In this document: positions 25,277-32,696 of the stretch, piece after piece | Position numbering within the stretch: the stretch's first letter is position 1 | How the letters are laid out: every line of letters begins with the position of its first letter | The notes under the pieces: model-generated | Databases searched by the model: none | The model's input: the letters and a program-made list of their open reading frames with translations, nothing else | What the model was told of the DNA's origin: nothing | Assembly: GCA_039193455.1 (NCBI GenBank) | Contig: JBCCWO010000014.1 | Location: 1 to 64,000 of the forward strand | Reading direction: 5' to 3' | DNA length: 64,000 nt | Source: JBCBGF01 sp039193455 | GTDB taxonomy: Bacteria > Pseudomonadota > Alphaproteobacteria > Rhodobacterales > Rhodobacteraceae | Program-made: the position numbers and the translations under genes

Positions 25277-26644
25277 ATGTCTATGAACCCGCCTGATCTG
25301 CGCCCGGACCGCGCGCGCGCCACCCTGCCCGAGCCTGACCGCCCCGGCCAGCCGACCATCGGCATGGTCTCGCTCGGCTGTCCGAAGGCGCTGGTGGATA
25401 GTGAGCGGATCCTGACGCGGCTGCGGGCCGAGGGCTATGCAATCTCGCCCGATTACGCGGGGGCGGCGGCGGTGATCGTGAACACCTGCGGGTTTCTGGA
25501 CAGTGCCAAGGCCGAAAGCCTTGAGGCGATTGGCGAAGCGCTGGAGGAAAACGGGCGCGTGATTGTGACGGGGTGTCTGGGGGCCGAGCCTGACTATATC
25601 ACCGGCGCGCATCCACGCGTGCTGGCCGTGACTGGACCGCAGCAATATGAGGCCGTGCTGGATGCAGTGCACACCGCCGTGCCGCCCGCGCCCGATCCCT
25701 TCGTCGACCTTTTGCCCGCGTCCGGCGTGACGCTGACACCCCGGCATTACAGCTATCTCAAGATCTCGGAGGGCTGTAACCACAAGTGCAAGTTCTGCAT
25801 CATCCCCGATATGCGCGGGAAGCTGGCCTCGCGCCCGGCTCACGCCGTGATGCACGAGGCAGAGCGGTTGGTGGAAGCCGGCGTCAAGGAGCTGCTCGTC
25901 ATCAGCCAGGACACTTCGGCCTATGGCGTCGATATCCGGCATGCCGAGGCGAACGGGCACCGCGCGCATATCACCGATCTGGCCCGCGATCTCGGGGGCC
26001 TCGGCGCCTGGGTGCGGCTGCACTATGTCTACCCCTACCCCCACGTGCGCGATCTGGTGCCTTTGATGGCGGAGGGGCTGGTGCTGCCCTATCTCGACAT
26101 TCCGTTCCAGCATGCGCATCCCGATACGCTGCGCCGGATGGCCCGGCCCGCGGCGGCGGAAAAGACGCTCGACCGGATTGCCGAGTGGCGGGGGATTTGT
26201 CCCGACATCACGCTGCGCTCGACCTTTATCGTGGGCTATCCGGGCGAGACGGAGGCAGAGTTTCAGACGCTGCTCGATTGGATGGACGAAGCGCAGCTCG
26301 ATCGCGTGGGGTGTTTTCAGTACGAAAACGTCGATGGCGCGCGGTCGAATGCGCTGCCGGATCATATCGCGCCGGAGGTGAAGCAGGAGCGATGGGAGCG
26401 CTTTATGGAAAAGGCGCAGGCGATCTCCGAGGCGAAGCTGGCGGGGAAAGTGGGCCGCCGCGTTGAGGTGATCGTGGATGAGGTGGACGGCGAGGCCGCG
26501 ACCTGCCGGACCAAGGCGGATGCGCCGGAGATCGATGGGAACCTGTTTATCGACGCGGGGTTCGAGGGGCTGACGCCGGGGGATGTGGTGACGGTCGAGG
26601 TGGAGGAAGCGGGGGAGTATGATTTGTGGGGGCGGGTCGTTTGA
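25277..26644 (+). CDS. rimO: Ribosomal protein S12 methylthiotransferase RimO
   Basis: 455 residues. It adds a methylthio group to Asp of ribosomal protein S12 using two [4Fe-4S] clusters and S-adenosylmethionine. The N-terminal UPF0004 domain has Cys35 (SLGCPKALVDSER), Cys71 (NTCGFLDSAK) and Cys100 (GCLG). The radical-SAM motif is C167-x3-C171-x2-C174 (CNHKCKFCIIP). A TRAM domain ends the protein (GRRVEVIVDEV...GDVVTVEVEEAGEYDLWGRVV). The start is uncertain within two codons: I use MSMNPPDLRPD at 25277, with 25283 as the next Met; a frame beginning at 25154 is too long. Confidence 0.95.
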   Translation: MSMNPPDLRPDRARATLPEPDRPGQPTIGMVSLGCPKALVDSERILTRLRAEGYAISPDYAGAAAVIVNTCGFLDSAKAESLEAIGEALEENGRVIVTGCLGAEPDYITGAHPRVLAVTGPQQYEAVLDAVHTAVPPAPDPFVDLLPASGVTLTPRHYSYLKISEGCNHKCKFCIIPDMRGKLASRPAHAVMHEAERLVEAGVKELLVISQDTSAYGVDIRHAEANGHRAHITDLARDLGGLGAWVRLHYVYPYPHVRDLVPLMAEGLVLPYLDIPFQHAHPDTLRRMARPAAAEKTLDRIAEWRGICPDITLRSTFIVGYPGETEAEFQTLLDWMDEAQLDRVGCFQYENVDGARSNALPDHIAPEVKQERWERFMEKAQAISEAKLAGKVGRRVEVIVDEVDGEAATCRTKADAPEIDGNLFIDAGFEGLTPGDVVTVEVEEAGEYDLWGRVV

Positions 26645-26670
26645 GGCTTTGCTGCGTTGAGTTCAAATGA

Positions 26671-26898
26671 TTATTCGGATGGTCCGGTAACCGCATAGGT
26701 TACGTATCCTCTCTGTTCCCAACCAACCAAAGAGTTACGCAGGCGAGCCAGTTTTGAAGGCCTCACCACGTCAACATGGTACTCTCGCGGTCGACTACCG
26801 TCGCCTACCACCCCAGCTATGCTAAGCCGTGTGACCAATCCCGCCACGCGATCCGAGCTCATGTGGTCTGCGAAGACGACTGTTACGCGAGTGGTCAT
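26671..26898 (-). CDS. Short hypothetical protein in a lower-GC patch
   Basis: 75 residues (MTTRVTVVFADHMSSDRVAGLVTRLS, then REYHVDVVRPSKLARLRNSLVG). The alternation suggests a small alpha/beta fold. No family is recognised and no clear ribosome binding site precedes the ATG. The surrounding 26.6-27.0 kb looks less GC-rich than its neighbours. It may be a real small gene or chance coding; I lean slightly to real because of the balanced amino-acid content. Confidence 0.4.
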   Translation of the reverse strand: MTTRVTVVFADHMSSDRVAGLVTRLSIAGVVGDGSRPREYHVDVVRPSKLARLRNSLVGWEQRGYVTYAVTGPSE

Positions 26899-27023
26899 CG
26901 TTCATCGTGCTTTGATACGGTTCTGGGAAACGCTACGGACGCGCTTCCGCGCCGGGTTGCGGGCATCGAACCTAGCCATTGTGGTCACCCGGAATCACGC
27001 CCGGCTCGTGTTGCACCTGACAC

Positions 27024-27419
27024 TTACACCAACCGCTCCAACCGCCCCTTCGTCTTGTAGATGTTCTTGTAGTCCCACTGGATCGCCCGGCCCTTCTCCA
27101 GCCAACGCGCCAGATCGTCGAAGTTGATCTCGCTGACGTCGGAATACCGCACCGACGCATCCTTGAACTTGCCCGTCCCAGGCGTCAGGCCCGGTTCCTC
27201 GAAATCCGCCCCGCTCCAGAACATGCAGCGGATGCAGCCTTTCAGTTTGCTGTAGCCGACGATTGGGTTGCCGCTGAGGAACCAGACCGGGTGGGCGTGC
27301 CAGATCTTGCTTTCGGCGTCCGGCAGGCCAGCGTCGATTGCGGTTTGCAATGCATCGCAGATGGCCTTGTCCCCTGGGCTTTGCGCGTCGTGGTAGGCGC
27401 GGATCGTTGTGGGCTTCAT
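27024..27419 (-). CDS. DUF1801 domain protein, copy 1
   Basis: 131 residues. It starts MKPTTIRAYHDAQSPGDKAICDALQTAI and has the DUF1801 core ESKIWHAHPVWFLSGNPIVGYSKLKGCIRCMFWSGADF, then RYSDVSEINFDDLARWLEKGRAIQWDYKNIYKTKG. The fold is YdhG-like, related to frataxin-like alpha/beta sandwiches; the biochemical role is unknown, and some members are annotated as heme or iron-linked without firm proof. The stop-to-start distance to the second DUF1801 gene upstream is 82 bp on the same strand. Confidence 0.85.
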   Translation of the reverse strand: MKPTTIRAYHDAQSPGDKAICDALQTAIDAGLPDAESKIWHAHPVWFLSGNPIVGYSKLKGCIRCMFWSGADFEEPGLTPGTGKFKDASVRYSDVSEINFDDLARWLEKGRAIQWDYKNIYKTKGRLERLV

Positions 27420-27501
27420 GGGCAGAGCATATCACGGGCCGGTCTCGTTCCGCCACGGCAGTGCAAAAGATCCCCTGCCGGGCTGCGCCGTTACGCTTTG
27501 A

Positions 27502-27927
27502 CTACGCGAGAACCGTGCGCCGCTTGTAGGTCAGGGCCATCGCGAGGCACTGCGCCAGGGCCTTTTTGGCATATCCTTCGCCAAGTGGCAGGTGGATCGC
27601 CCGGTTGCCCACACACTCCAGATCATCGCCAAAGCGCGCGCGAAACGCATCCACCAGCCGCGTTGAGCAGATGAACAAGACCTGCGCGGCGTCGGGGGCT
27701 TTGTGTGACCAGGCGAGCCGCACCGTGCTGCCGGCCTTGGTCACCTCGGTCAGATAGGCGGGTTCCCCCCATTTGAGCGTCTCTGTCAGCGGGCCGACCT
27801 CGAGCTGGGTGGCCAGGTCGAAGAGTGTTTGGCGCACCTCGAAAAGACGGGCGCGGGCGTTTGGCGGGTAGGCCCCGAACGCCGCGGCGACGTCTTCTGG
27901 AGGGGCTGGGAGGGTCCCAAGCGTCAT
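27502..27927 (-). CDS. DUF1801 domain protein, copy 2
   Basis: 141 residues from the ATG at 27927 (MTLGTLPAPPEDVAAAFGAYPPNARARLF). A frame reaching further upstream to 28482 only runs through the opposite-strand protease gene and is not credible. The core ETLKWGEPAYLTEVTKAGSTVRLAWSHKAPDAAQVLFICSTRLVDAFRARFGD and the closing LAMALTYKRRTVLA are typical of another DUF1801 subgroup. It differs enough from copy 1 that a recent duplication is unlikely. Function unknown. Confidence 0.83.
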   Translation of the reverse strand: MTLGTLPAPPEDVAAAFGAYPPNARARLFEVRQTLFDLATQLEVGPLTETLKWGEPAYLTEVTKAGSTVRLAWSHKAPDAAQVLFICSTRLVDAFRARFGDDLECVGNRAIHLPLGEGYAKKALAQCLAMALTYKRRTVLA

Positions 27928-28042
27928 GGTGCGATGTCTCCGAACTGGCGGGCTGCAATGGGGATTGCATAGCACAGGCTTGTGTCTTGCGGAGTGGCTT
28001 ACGCGACATAAGCCGGTGCATGGCAGCGGGCGCTGATCTACT

Positions 28043-28786
28043 GTGTCGGCACGCAGCCTACAGGACGCCGTCTTGGTCACCCGCCTGTCCCGTCTCTTTG
28101 CCCTCCTCGCAAACGCGCTTCTTACCGCGCTTGTTGTTGGGGCGGCGCTGCCCGGGCCGCATCGGGTCCTGGCGGCTCCGTCCTTTGGCCTGACCGAGAT
28201 TGCCCCACAGGTCTGGACCGATGCACCGGGGCGATCCGAGGCGTTCCTGGCGCTTGCAGACACGGCCCGGTCCCGGGTGCGCGCCTTTTTCGGCGACACC
28301 CCGCCCCGCGCCACGCTGGTGCTGTGTTCCACCCGCGCCTGTGCCGATACCTTCGGCGTTGGCGGCAACGGGCTGTCCATCGGCGACAACCTGATCCTGG
28401 TCAGCCCCGGCGGGCTGACGCTGGGCACGCTGACCCATGAGATGACGCATTCGCGGCTGCACCGGTCGATGGGGCCGCGCAATCTGATCCGCCAGCCCTA
28501 CCCCACCTGGTTCGATGAAGGGCTGGCCACCCATGTGGCCGATCACCCAAAGTGGAACGGTCAGGTGACCGCCGCCCACCGAGCACGGGTGCGCGAGGTG
28601 CGCCGGTTCTGGCAGTTGCGGGAGGCCTTTCGCGCGTTGGGCGTGGGCCGGACCTATCGCGCGGCAGCGGCGGAAGTGGCCGAGATCGAGGCGCAGGCCG
28701 GGCGCGCGGGCCTGCTGAGCCTGATCGCCCGGGCCGAGCGCGGGGAGCGGTTCGACAGCATTCTGGCCGAGCTGACCGCGCCTTAG
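28043..28786 (+). CDS. Membrane-anchored zinc-protease-like protein (gluzincin type)
   Basis: 247 residues from a GTG at 28043. A hydrophobic N-terminal helix (about 18-36) acts as signal or anchor. H132-E-M-T-H136 is an HExxH zinc site and WFDEGLATHVADH supplies the third ligand Glu159, as in peptidase-MA-like gluzincins. The stretch NGLSIGDNLILVSPGG ahead of it is the usual edge strand. A periplasmic location is expected. The substrate is unknown. The start is not certain because a TTG ten codons later is also possible. The gene ends within 4 bp of the convergent hupK gene. Confidence 0.8.
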   Translation: MSARSLQDAVLVTRLSRLFALLANALLTALVVGAALPGPHRVLAAPSFGLTEIAPQVWTDAPGRSEAFLALADTARSRVRAFFGDTPPRATLVLCSTRACADTFGVGGNGLSIGDNLILVSPGGLTLGTLTHEMTHSRLHRSMGPRNLIRQPYPTWFDEGLATHVADHPKWNGQVTAAHRARVREVRRFWQLREAFRALGVGRTYRAAAAEVAEIEAQAGRAGLLSLIARAERGERFDSILAELTAP

Positions 28787-29691
28787 CCCTGCCCCGGTTT
28801 GCGCAGTTGCACCGGGATAGCGGGATCGAGGATCTCCATAATCAGCGGCGCCAGTCCTTCCTTGATCGCGGGCAGCGTTGCCAGTGTGCGATCGATGATC
28901 CCGTTCGGGGCCAGCATGTGGTCGGTCGGGCTGATGCGGTCGAACCGGATCACACGCCCCGCCTCGGAGGCGGCGGTCACGATGAAGGTGCCGCGCGATG
29001 CCGGGACGACGGCATTGCCCGCCTCGTGGCTGATCGCCACCGGCAACCGGTCATTCAGGCAGGCCGCAATGTCATAGAGACGCGCAACCGTCCGCCAGAG
29101 CGGGCCGCGGCCCCGCGTTTCGGCGATCCGGCGCATGACGGGATGCAGGGCATGCCGTCCGGCGACCGAGTTTTCCACCGCGCTGTCGCCCTGCGCGCTG
29201 GTCCGGCTGAGCAGTTGCAGCTGGCCTGTTGCCGCCTCGCCCGGGCTGAAGCAGCGATCAATCTTTTGCAGCAGCCGTGCCGTCCCGTGATCCGAGGCGA
29301 TGTAGGCGTCAAAGTCATCCGGCGTCGCGGGAGGCGCGCCTGCACGGCCGAACACCGCGTGAGCCGCGGCCACAGGATCGCGCACCCAGTCGGGCGAGAT
29401 CCCACCCGTTTGCAGGTCGAACTGTCCGGGCAGCGCGACGCAAAGCTTGAGCAGGTGGTCGCGCAAAACCTCCTGGCGGAGTTCTTCGTTCATCGCCGCG
29501 GCGACCGGAAGACCGAACGCCTTGCGCACGGCCAGTGCCTCGGCCGCGCGGGCCTGGTTGAACAGGCGGGGAACCAGATCGGCCGCCTCGGCCACGGGTT
29601 TGCCCAGAACCATCGATTCAATGGGCAGCGGCGGGGGACGGACCGCCGTCAGACGGGCGAGATCCTTGGTTTTTCCGCGGTCGTCGAGCAT
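28783..29691 (-). CDS. hupK: Hydrogenase expression protein HupK-like
   Basis: 302 residues. HupK proteins resemble the [NiFe]-hydrogenase large subunit and take part in its maturation. The middle to C-terminal part (SVAGRHALHPVMRRIAETRGRGPLWRTVARLYDIAACLND) and the end (FDRISPTDHMLAPNGIIDRTLATL...LIMEILDPAIPVQLRK) have the flavour of the large-subunit C-terminal region, with DP.IP close to the stop. The paired CxxC nickel ligands of true large subunits are absent. The ATG at 29691 lies 4 nt after the hupJ stop, so translation is coupled. No hydrogenase structural or hyp gene occurs in the window, which makes this an orphan. Confidence 0.75.
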   Translation of the reverse strand: MLDDRGKTKDLARLTAVRPPPLPIESMVLGKPVAEAADLVPRLFNQARAAEALAVRKAFGLPVAAAMNEELRQEVLRDHLLKLCVALPGQFDLQTGGISPDWVRDPVAAAHAVFGRAGAPPATPDDFDAYIASDHGTARLLQKIDRCFSPGEAATGQLQLLSRTSAQGDSAVENSVAGRHALHPVMRRIAETRGRGPLWRTVARLYDIAACLNDRLPVAISHEAGNAVVPASRGTFIVTAASEAGRVIRFDRISPTDHMLAPNGIIDRTLATLPAIKEGLAPLIMEILDPAIPVQLRKPGQG

Positions 29692-29695
29692 TGGT

Positions 29696-30421
29696 TCAAT
29701 CCCCTGTGGAATGGACCCGCGCCTCAGCGGTACGGGCCTGGCCAACGGTCAATACATGCTCTGTCGCCTCGGCGGCTTGCCGATCTTCGCCGGCTGGCTG
29801 CGCCTCGTTAAACAGGACGGCCAGCACGCGGTGGGCCACGGCCACGGCCTGTTCCTGGGATGTGAAGTCGCGCATTGACGCAAAGAGCGTGCAGGCCTTG
29901 TAGCCGCCGGTGCGTTCGCGTCGGTTATGGGTAAACTCGTACTCCCCTGACGGGAACGGCAGGTATTCTGCCGTGCCGGTCACAAGGGTCGACCAATCCT
30001 CGCCCTCGGCGGGGAGTGCCACGATGCTCATAAGCCAGGGGGTGACCAAGACGCCGACCGGGCGCCCGGCTTGGATGCGAAAGCCCACCGCTTCGATCTC
30101 GAGCGCTGAGTTGATCAATGGCACGTCGCGCATCTTGCGGGTGTAGAGGTCCTGAAAGTCCGCCACCAAACGGGCCGCCTGAGGGGCCGCATCATCTTGA
30201 GAGGCCCGGCTGCTGCGCAGCAAGAACTCGGACTTTGGCGCATCGCATTTGGGGCAGCACCATTCGTCCGGCAGCGCCGCGAAGGGGGTGCCGGGATCAA
30301 TCTGGCGGAACCTGTCGCCATGCTCGGGGTCATAGGGGGTCCAGCAAATCTGGCATTCGGCGATGGCATGCGGGTCGATGGCCGGTCCCGCGCCAAGGTA
30401 TGCGTCCCCGAGCCGGGTCAT
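29696..30421 (-). CDS. hupJ: HupJ: rubredoxin-HybE fusion, hydrogenase assembly chaperone
   Basis: 241 residues. The N-terminal rubredoxin has C23-x2-C26 (CQICWTPYDPEHGD), PGTPFAALPDEW and C56-x2-C59, with SEFL closing the domain. From about residue 85 the [NiFe]-hydrogenase assembly chaperone HybE fold follows (LINSALEIEAVGFRIQAGRPVGVLVTPWLMSIVALP, LPFPSGEYEF). The rubredoxin-HybE fusion is the known HupJ arrangement. It is thought to help mature the hydrogenase small subunit, perhaps protecting it under oxygen. GGAG precedes the ATG at 30421. It is first gene of hupJ-hupK. An FNR-type box lies 260 bp upstream. Confidence 0.85.
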   Translation of the reverse strand: MTRLGDAYLGAGPAIDPHAIAECQICWTPYDPEHGDRFRQIDPGTPFAALPDEWCCPKCDAPKSEFLLRSSRASQDDAAPQAARLVADFQDLYTRKMRDVPLINSALEIEAVGFRIQAGRPVGVLVTPWLMSIVALPAEGEDWSTLVTGTAEYLPFPSGEYEFTHNRRERTGGYKACTLFASMRDFTSQEQAVAVAHRVLAVLFNEAQPAGEDRQAAEATEHVLTVGQARTAEARVHSTGD

Positions 30422-30950
30422 GCGCGCACTCCGCGGGATGCAACTCTTGTCGGTTCCGTCCGCGCGGCAGGGCGCCGGGGCTGGTTGCAGACGATCTGGG
30501 CCGGTTTCATCCGTGTCCTCCCGTGGTGCAGGCAGGCCCAAGATGTGCCCCATCCTGTCTTGGTTCACAGGGACTGCCTGGCCCGGTCTAAGCGCTTTGG
30601 AACGGCCACCTTCTGACACCGGACAAGTTGCAATGCGCCCCTGTGACTTATCTTGTTAGGAGAGCGTGAGACGCCCCGGTTTGATCTACATCAAGTTTTT
30701 TTCCTGCTCCGTTTGAAGCGCACACTTGGTCGCATGCCGAACGCCCGGAGGGTCTGCCTGACCGTTGCATAAGGATCGAGCAATCGATCAAAATTGCACC
30801 GAAAACCCACACGCATCGGTGCGCTGCAACGGCCGCCTCGGGTCGGAATGTGCATGCATTCAAGGCCCTGCGCCGCCCGTGACGCCAGAGCGCGTGCAAG
30901 TTACCCACAAAGCGTCTAGAGTGCCTGCCGGGACGAAGTTGGGTGAGAAA
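30422..30950. other. Intergenic region with leader of hupJ and FNR-type site
   Basis: 529 bp between divergent genes. The perfect FNR-type box is annotated separately. I see no other convincing gene; frames on both strands here are short and lack ribosome binding sites. If transcription of hupJ starts about 40 nt beyond the box centre, the leader is near 225 nt. Confidence 0.5.
30681..30694 (-). promoter_or_regulatory. Perfect FNR/FnrL-type binding site
   Basis: TTGATCTACATCAA matches the TTGAT-N4-ATCAA consensus exactly. On the minus strand a TAACAA lies at 30658-30653, where the -10 box of a class II FNR promoter (site centred at -41.5) should be. The plus strand has no equivalent at the mirror position, so hupJ is the likelier target. 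Confidence 0.7.
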
Positions 30951-31361
30951 ATGCTGCAAAAACTTGCGGGTATGACAGTACTCTGCGCCGCTTTGGCGCC
31001 GGTGGCCGTGGCTGCCGAATGCGCAATTGGCACCTTCGACAGCGTCGCACCCGCGTTCTCGGGGGCCATTCCGCAACCGCCCAGCGCCGACCTGCGCCCG
31101 GAAACACCGGACTGTTTGCGCGGCCTTGCGGCACCGTCGCAAGAGAATTGCAGTGAGGATGAGATGGCGGCCTATTCCGATGCGGTGGACACCTATGTCG
31201 CTGCGTTGAACGCCTATATCACCGCGTCGGATGGCTATGCCCGCGCGGCGGCAGAGCATGCCAATGCTGCTGTGCTGCACGCGCAGTCGGCGCAAGCCCA
31301 TGCTGATGGGGTCTTTGCCTTTGTGACCTGCGAGGCGGAAGCTTTGCGGGCACAACAGTAG
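30951..31361 (+). CDS. Small exported protein of unknown function
   Basis: 136 residues from the ATG at 30951, which has GGTGAG just upstream; a longer frame to 30765 is not needed. The signal peptide is MLQKLAGMTVLCAALAPVAVA, cleaved before AECAIG. The mature part carries four cysteines (AECAIG, PDCLRG, ENCSED, VTCEAE) and a long Ala/His-rich helix (DAVDTYVAALNAYITASDGYARAAAEHANAAVLHAQSAQAHADG). It is probably periplasmic. No family recognised. It may share the 529-bp region with hupJ but the FNR box seems placed for the other direction. Confidence 0.7.
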   Translation: MLQKLAGMTVLCAALAPVAVAAECAIGTFDSVAPAFSGAIPQPPSADLRPETPDCLRGLAAPSQENCSEDEMAAYSDAVDTYVAALNAYITASDGYARAAAEHANAAVLHAQSAQAHADGVFAFVTCEAEALRAQQ

Positions 31362-31419
31362 CGCAACAGCCCTACCTGATCATTTTTTCAGCATAATTTC
31401 GCAATTGCAGCATTTTTTG

Positions 31420-31430
31420 CTGCATTGCAG
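31420..31430. promoter_or_regulatory. PhaR-like operator (CTGC-N3-GCAG)
   Basis: CTGCATTGCAG sits in a longer AT-flanked palindrome: GCAGCA, TTTTT, TGCTGC just to its left, then CAAATT on the right. It matches the CTGC-N3/4-GCAG pattern reported for PhaR of Paracoccus. It lies 91 bp ahead of the small gene at 31521 and behind the gene at 30951. Confidence 0.45.
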
Positions 31431-31520
31431 CAAATTGCCTTTGGCCCGCCCGATCCTTTCGGGCACGGTACCACCAGAACGAATGGGAGGACGAAGCAAC
31501 CCTGTAAAGGAGTGTCCCCC

Positions 31521-31727
31521 ATGTGCCTGACCACCGAAGCCTTCGCTCTGTTTCTGACGATCCTTGGCGCGGACCTGACAACGCCCGAGAACCAAAGAGT
31601 GACGGTTCACGCCACCCAGGGTGATGTTGTCTGGCACGCGGTTGTCGACGAGTGGTGCACTTCCGCGCCCTTTCCTGACGGTCATCTGCCGTTTCTGGCC
31701 AAGGCCGAGACCCTGCCCATGGAGTAG
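31521..31727 (+). CDS. Short hypothetical protein behind a PhaR-like site
   Basis: 68 residues (MCLTTEAFALFLTILGADLTTP, then VTVHATQGDVVWHAVVDEWCTSAPFPDGHLPFLAKAETLPME). AAGGAG ends 9 nt before the ATG at 31521; further upstream Mets lack such a site. The N-terminus is mildly hydrophobic but not a clean signal. A small hairpin (CCCGA...TCGGG, near 31449-31463) lies in its leader. It converges on the ABC permease gene 10 bp away. No family recognised; it is not a phasin. Confidence 0.6.
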   Translation: MCLTTEAFALFLTILGADLTTPENQRVTVHATQGDVVWHAVVDEWCTSAPFPDGHLPFLAKAETLPME

Positions 31728-31736
31728 AACGACAGC

Positions 31737-32696
31737 CTATTTCAGGCGGGGGTTCAGCGCATCGCGCAGCCAGTCGCCAAGCAGGTTGACCGACAGGGCC
31801 AGCGCCAGAAGGGTGACGGCGGGGAAAAACAGGATCCACCATTCGCCCGAGAAGAGGAACCCTTGGCCGATGCGGATCAGCGTACCAAGCGACGGCTGTG
31901 TCGGCGGCGCGCCGACGCCCAGAAACGACAGCGTTGCCTCGGCTATGATCGCGAGCGCCAGCGAGATGGTGGCAATCACAAGGACCGGCGAGAGGACATT
32001 CGGCAGGATATGCCGCATCATGATCGCGGGCCCCGACCGACCGATCAGGCGGGCGGCTTGGACATATTCCTTGCTTTGCTCGACCAGCGTCGCACCCCGA
32101 ACGACCCGGGCGAACTGCACCCAGTCGCTCAGCCCGATGGCAATGATCAGCACCCAGATCGCCATCTGATCGCGGTATTCCACCGGCGTGAATCCCTTGG
32201 CGATCCCAAAGATCAGCATGGCGACAAGGATCGACGGGAAGGTCAGCTGCACGTCCGCCACCCGCATGATGATGGTTTCGGTCCACCCCCCGACATAGCC
32301 CGCGATCAGGCCGAGCGTCACACCAAGGATCAGCGCAAAGAGCACGGCCGCGAACCCGACAAAAAGCGATATGCGCATGCCGTAGAGGATGGTCGAAAAG
32401 ACGTCGCGGCCCTGATCGTCGGTGCCAAGCCAGAACGTATCGCCGGTGAAGGCGTTGGGCTGCATCGGCGCCGAAAACCCGTTCATCAGGTTCAGCGAGG
32501 CTGGGTCAAACGGGTTGTAGGGGGCGATGAGCGGCGCGAAGACGGCCGAGAGCACCAGCAGCAGGACCACCGCAAAGGAAACCACGGCGACGGGCGAGCG
32601 CTTGAACTTGTAGAAAAAGTCAGAGTCGGTGAACCGGGAGAGGGCCGATGTCTCGCGTGGTTTCTTTGTCTCGGTATCGATCCGGATTTCGGCCAT
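31737..32696 (-). CDS. Peptide/Opp-family ABC transporter permease (DppC-like)
   Basis: A 319-residue inner-membrane permease. The N-terminal OppC_N helix is SPVAVVSFAVVLLLVLSAVFAPLIAPYNP, preceded by a cytoplasmic start. LGTDDQGRDVFSTILYGMRISLFVG is diagnostic of the DppC side. The EAA loop is around EYVQAARLIGRSGPAIMMRHILPN. About six membrane helices. It moves oligopeptides or other small organic solutes with its partner, whose stop overlaps this start by 1 nt (TGATG). No ATPase gene belongs to this local set, see the findings. Confidence 0.93.
   Translation of the reverse strand: MAEIRIDTETKKPRETSALSRFTDSDFFYKFKRSPVAVVSFAVVLLLVLSAVFAPLIAPYNPFDPASLNLMNGFSAPMQPNAFTGDTFWLGTDDQGRDVFSTILYGMRISLFVGFAAVLFALILGVTLGLIAGYVGGWTETIIMRVADVQLTFPSILVAMLIFGIAKGFTPVEYRDQMAIWVLIIAIGLSDWVQFARVVRGATLVEQSKEYVQAARLIGRSGPAIMMRHILPNVLSPVLVIATISLALAIIAEATLSFLGVGAPPTQPSLGTLIRIGQGFLFSGEWWILFFPAVTLLALALSVNLLGDWLRDALNPRLK

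Noticed and set aside
25175..26365. 396-codon minus-strand frame opposite rimO
   Set aside because: Antisense to rimO cluster cysteines; no own motifs.
27928..28482. Long N-terminal extension of DUF1801 copy 2
   Set aside because: It lies under the opposite-strand protease gene and reads low-complexity Arg/Ser sequence; the ATG at 27927 is natural.
30422..30619. Extended N-terminus of HupJ from a GTG at 30619
   Set aside because: The extra 66 residues have no homology to rubredoxin; GGAG precedes the ATG at 30421. I treat this part as leader.
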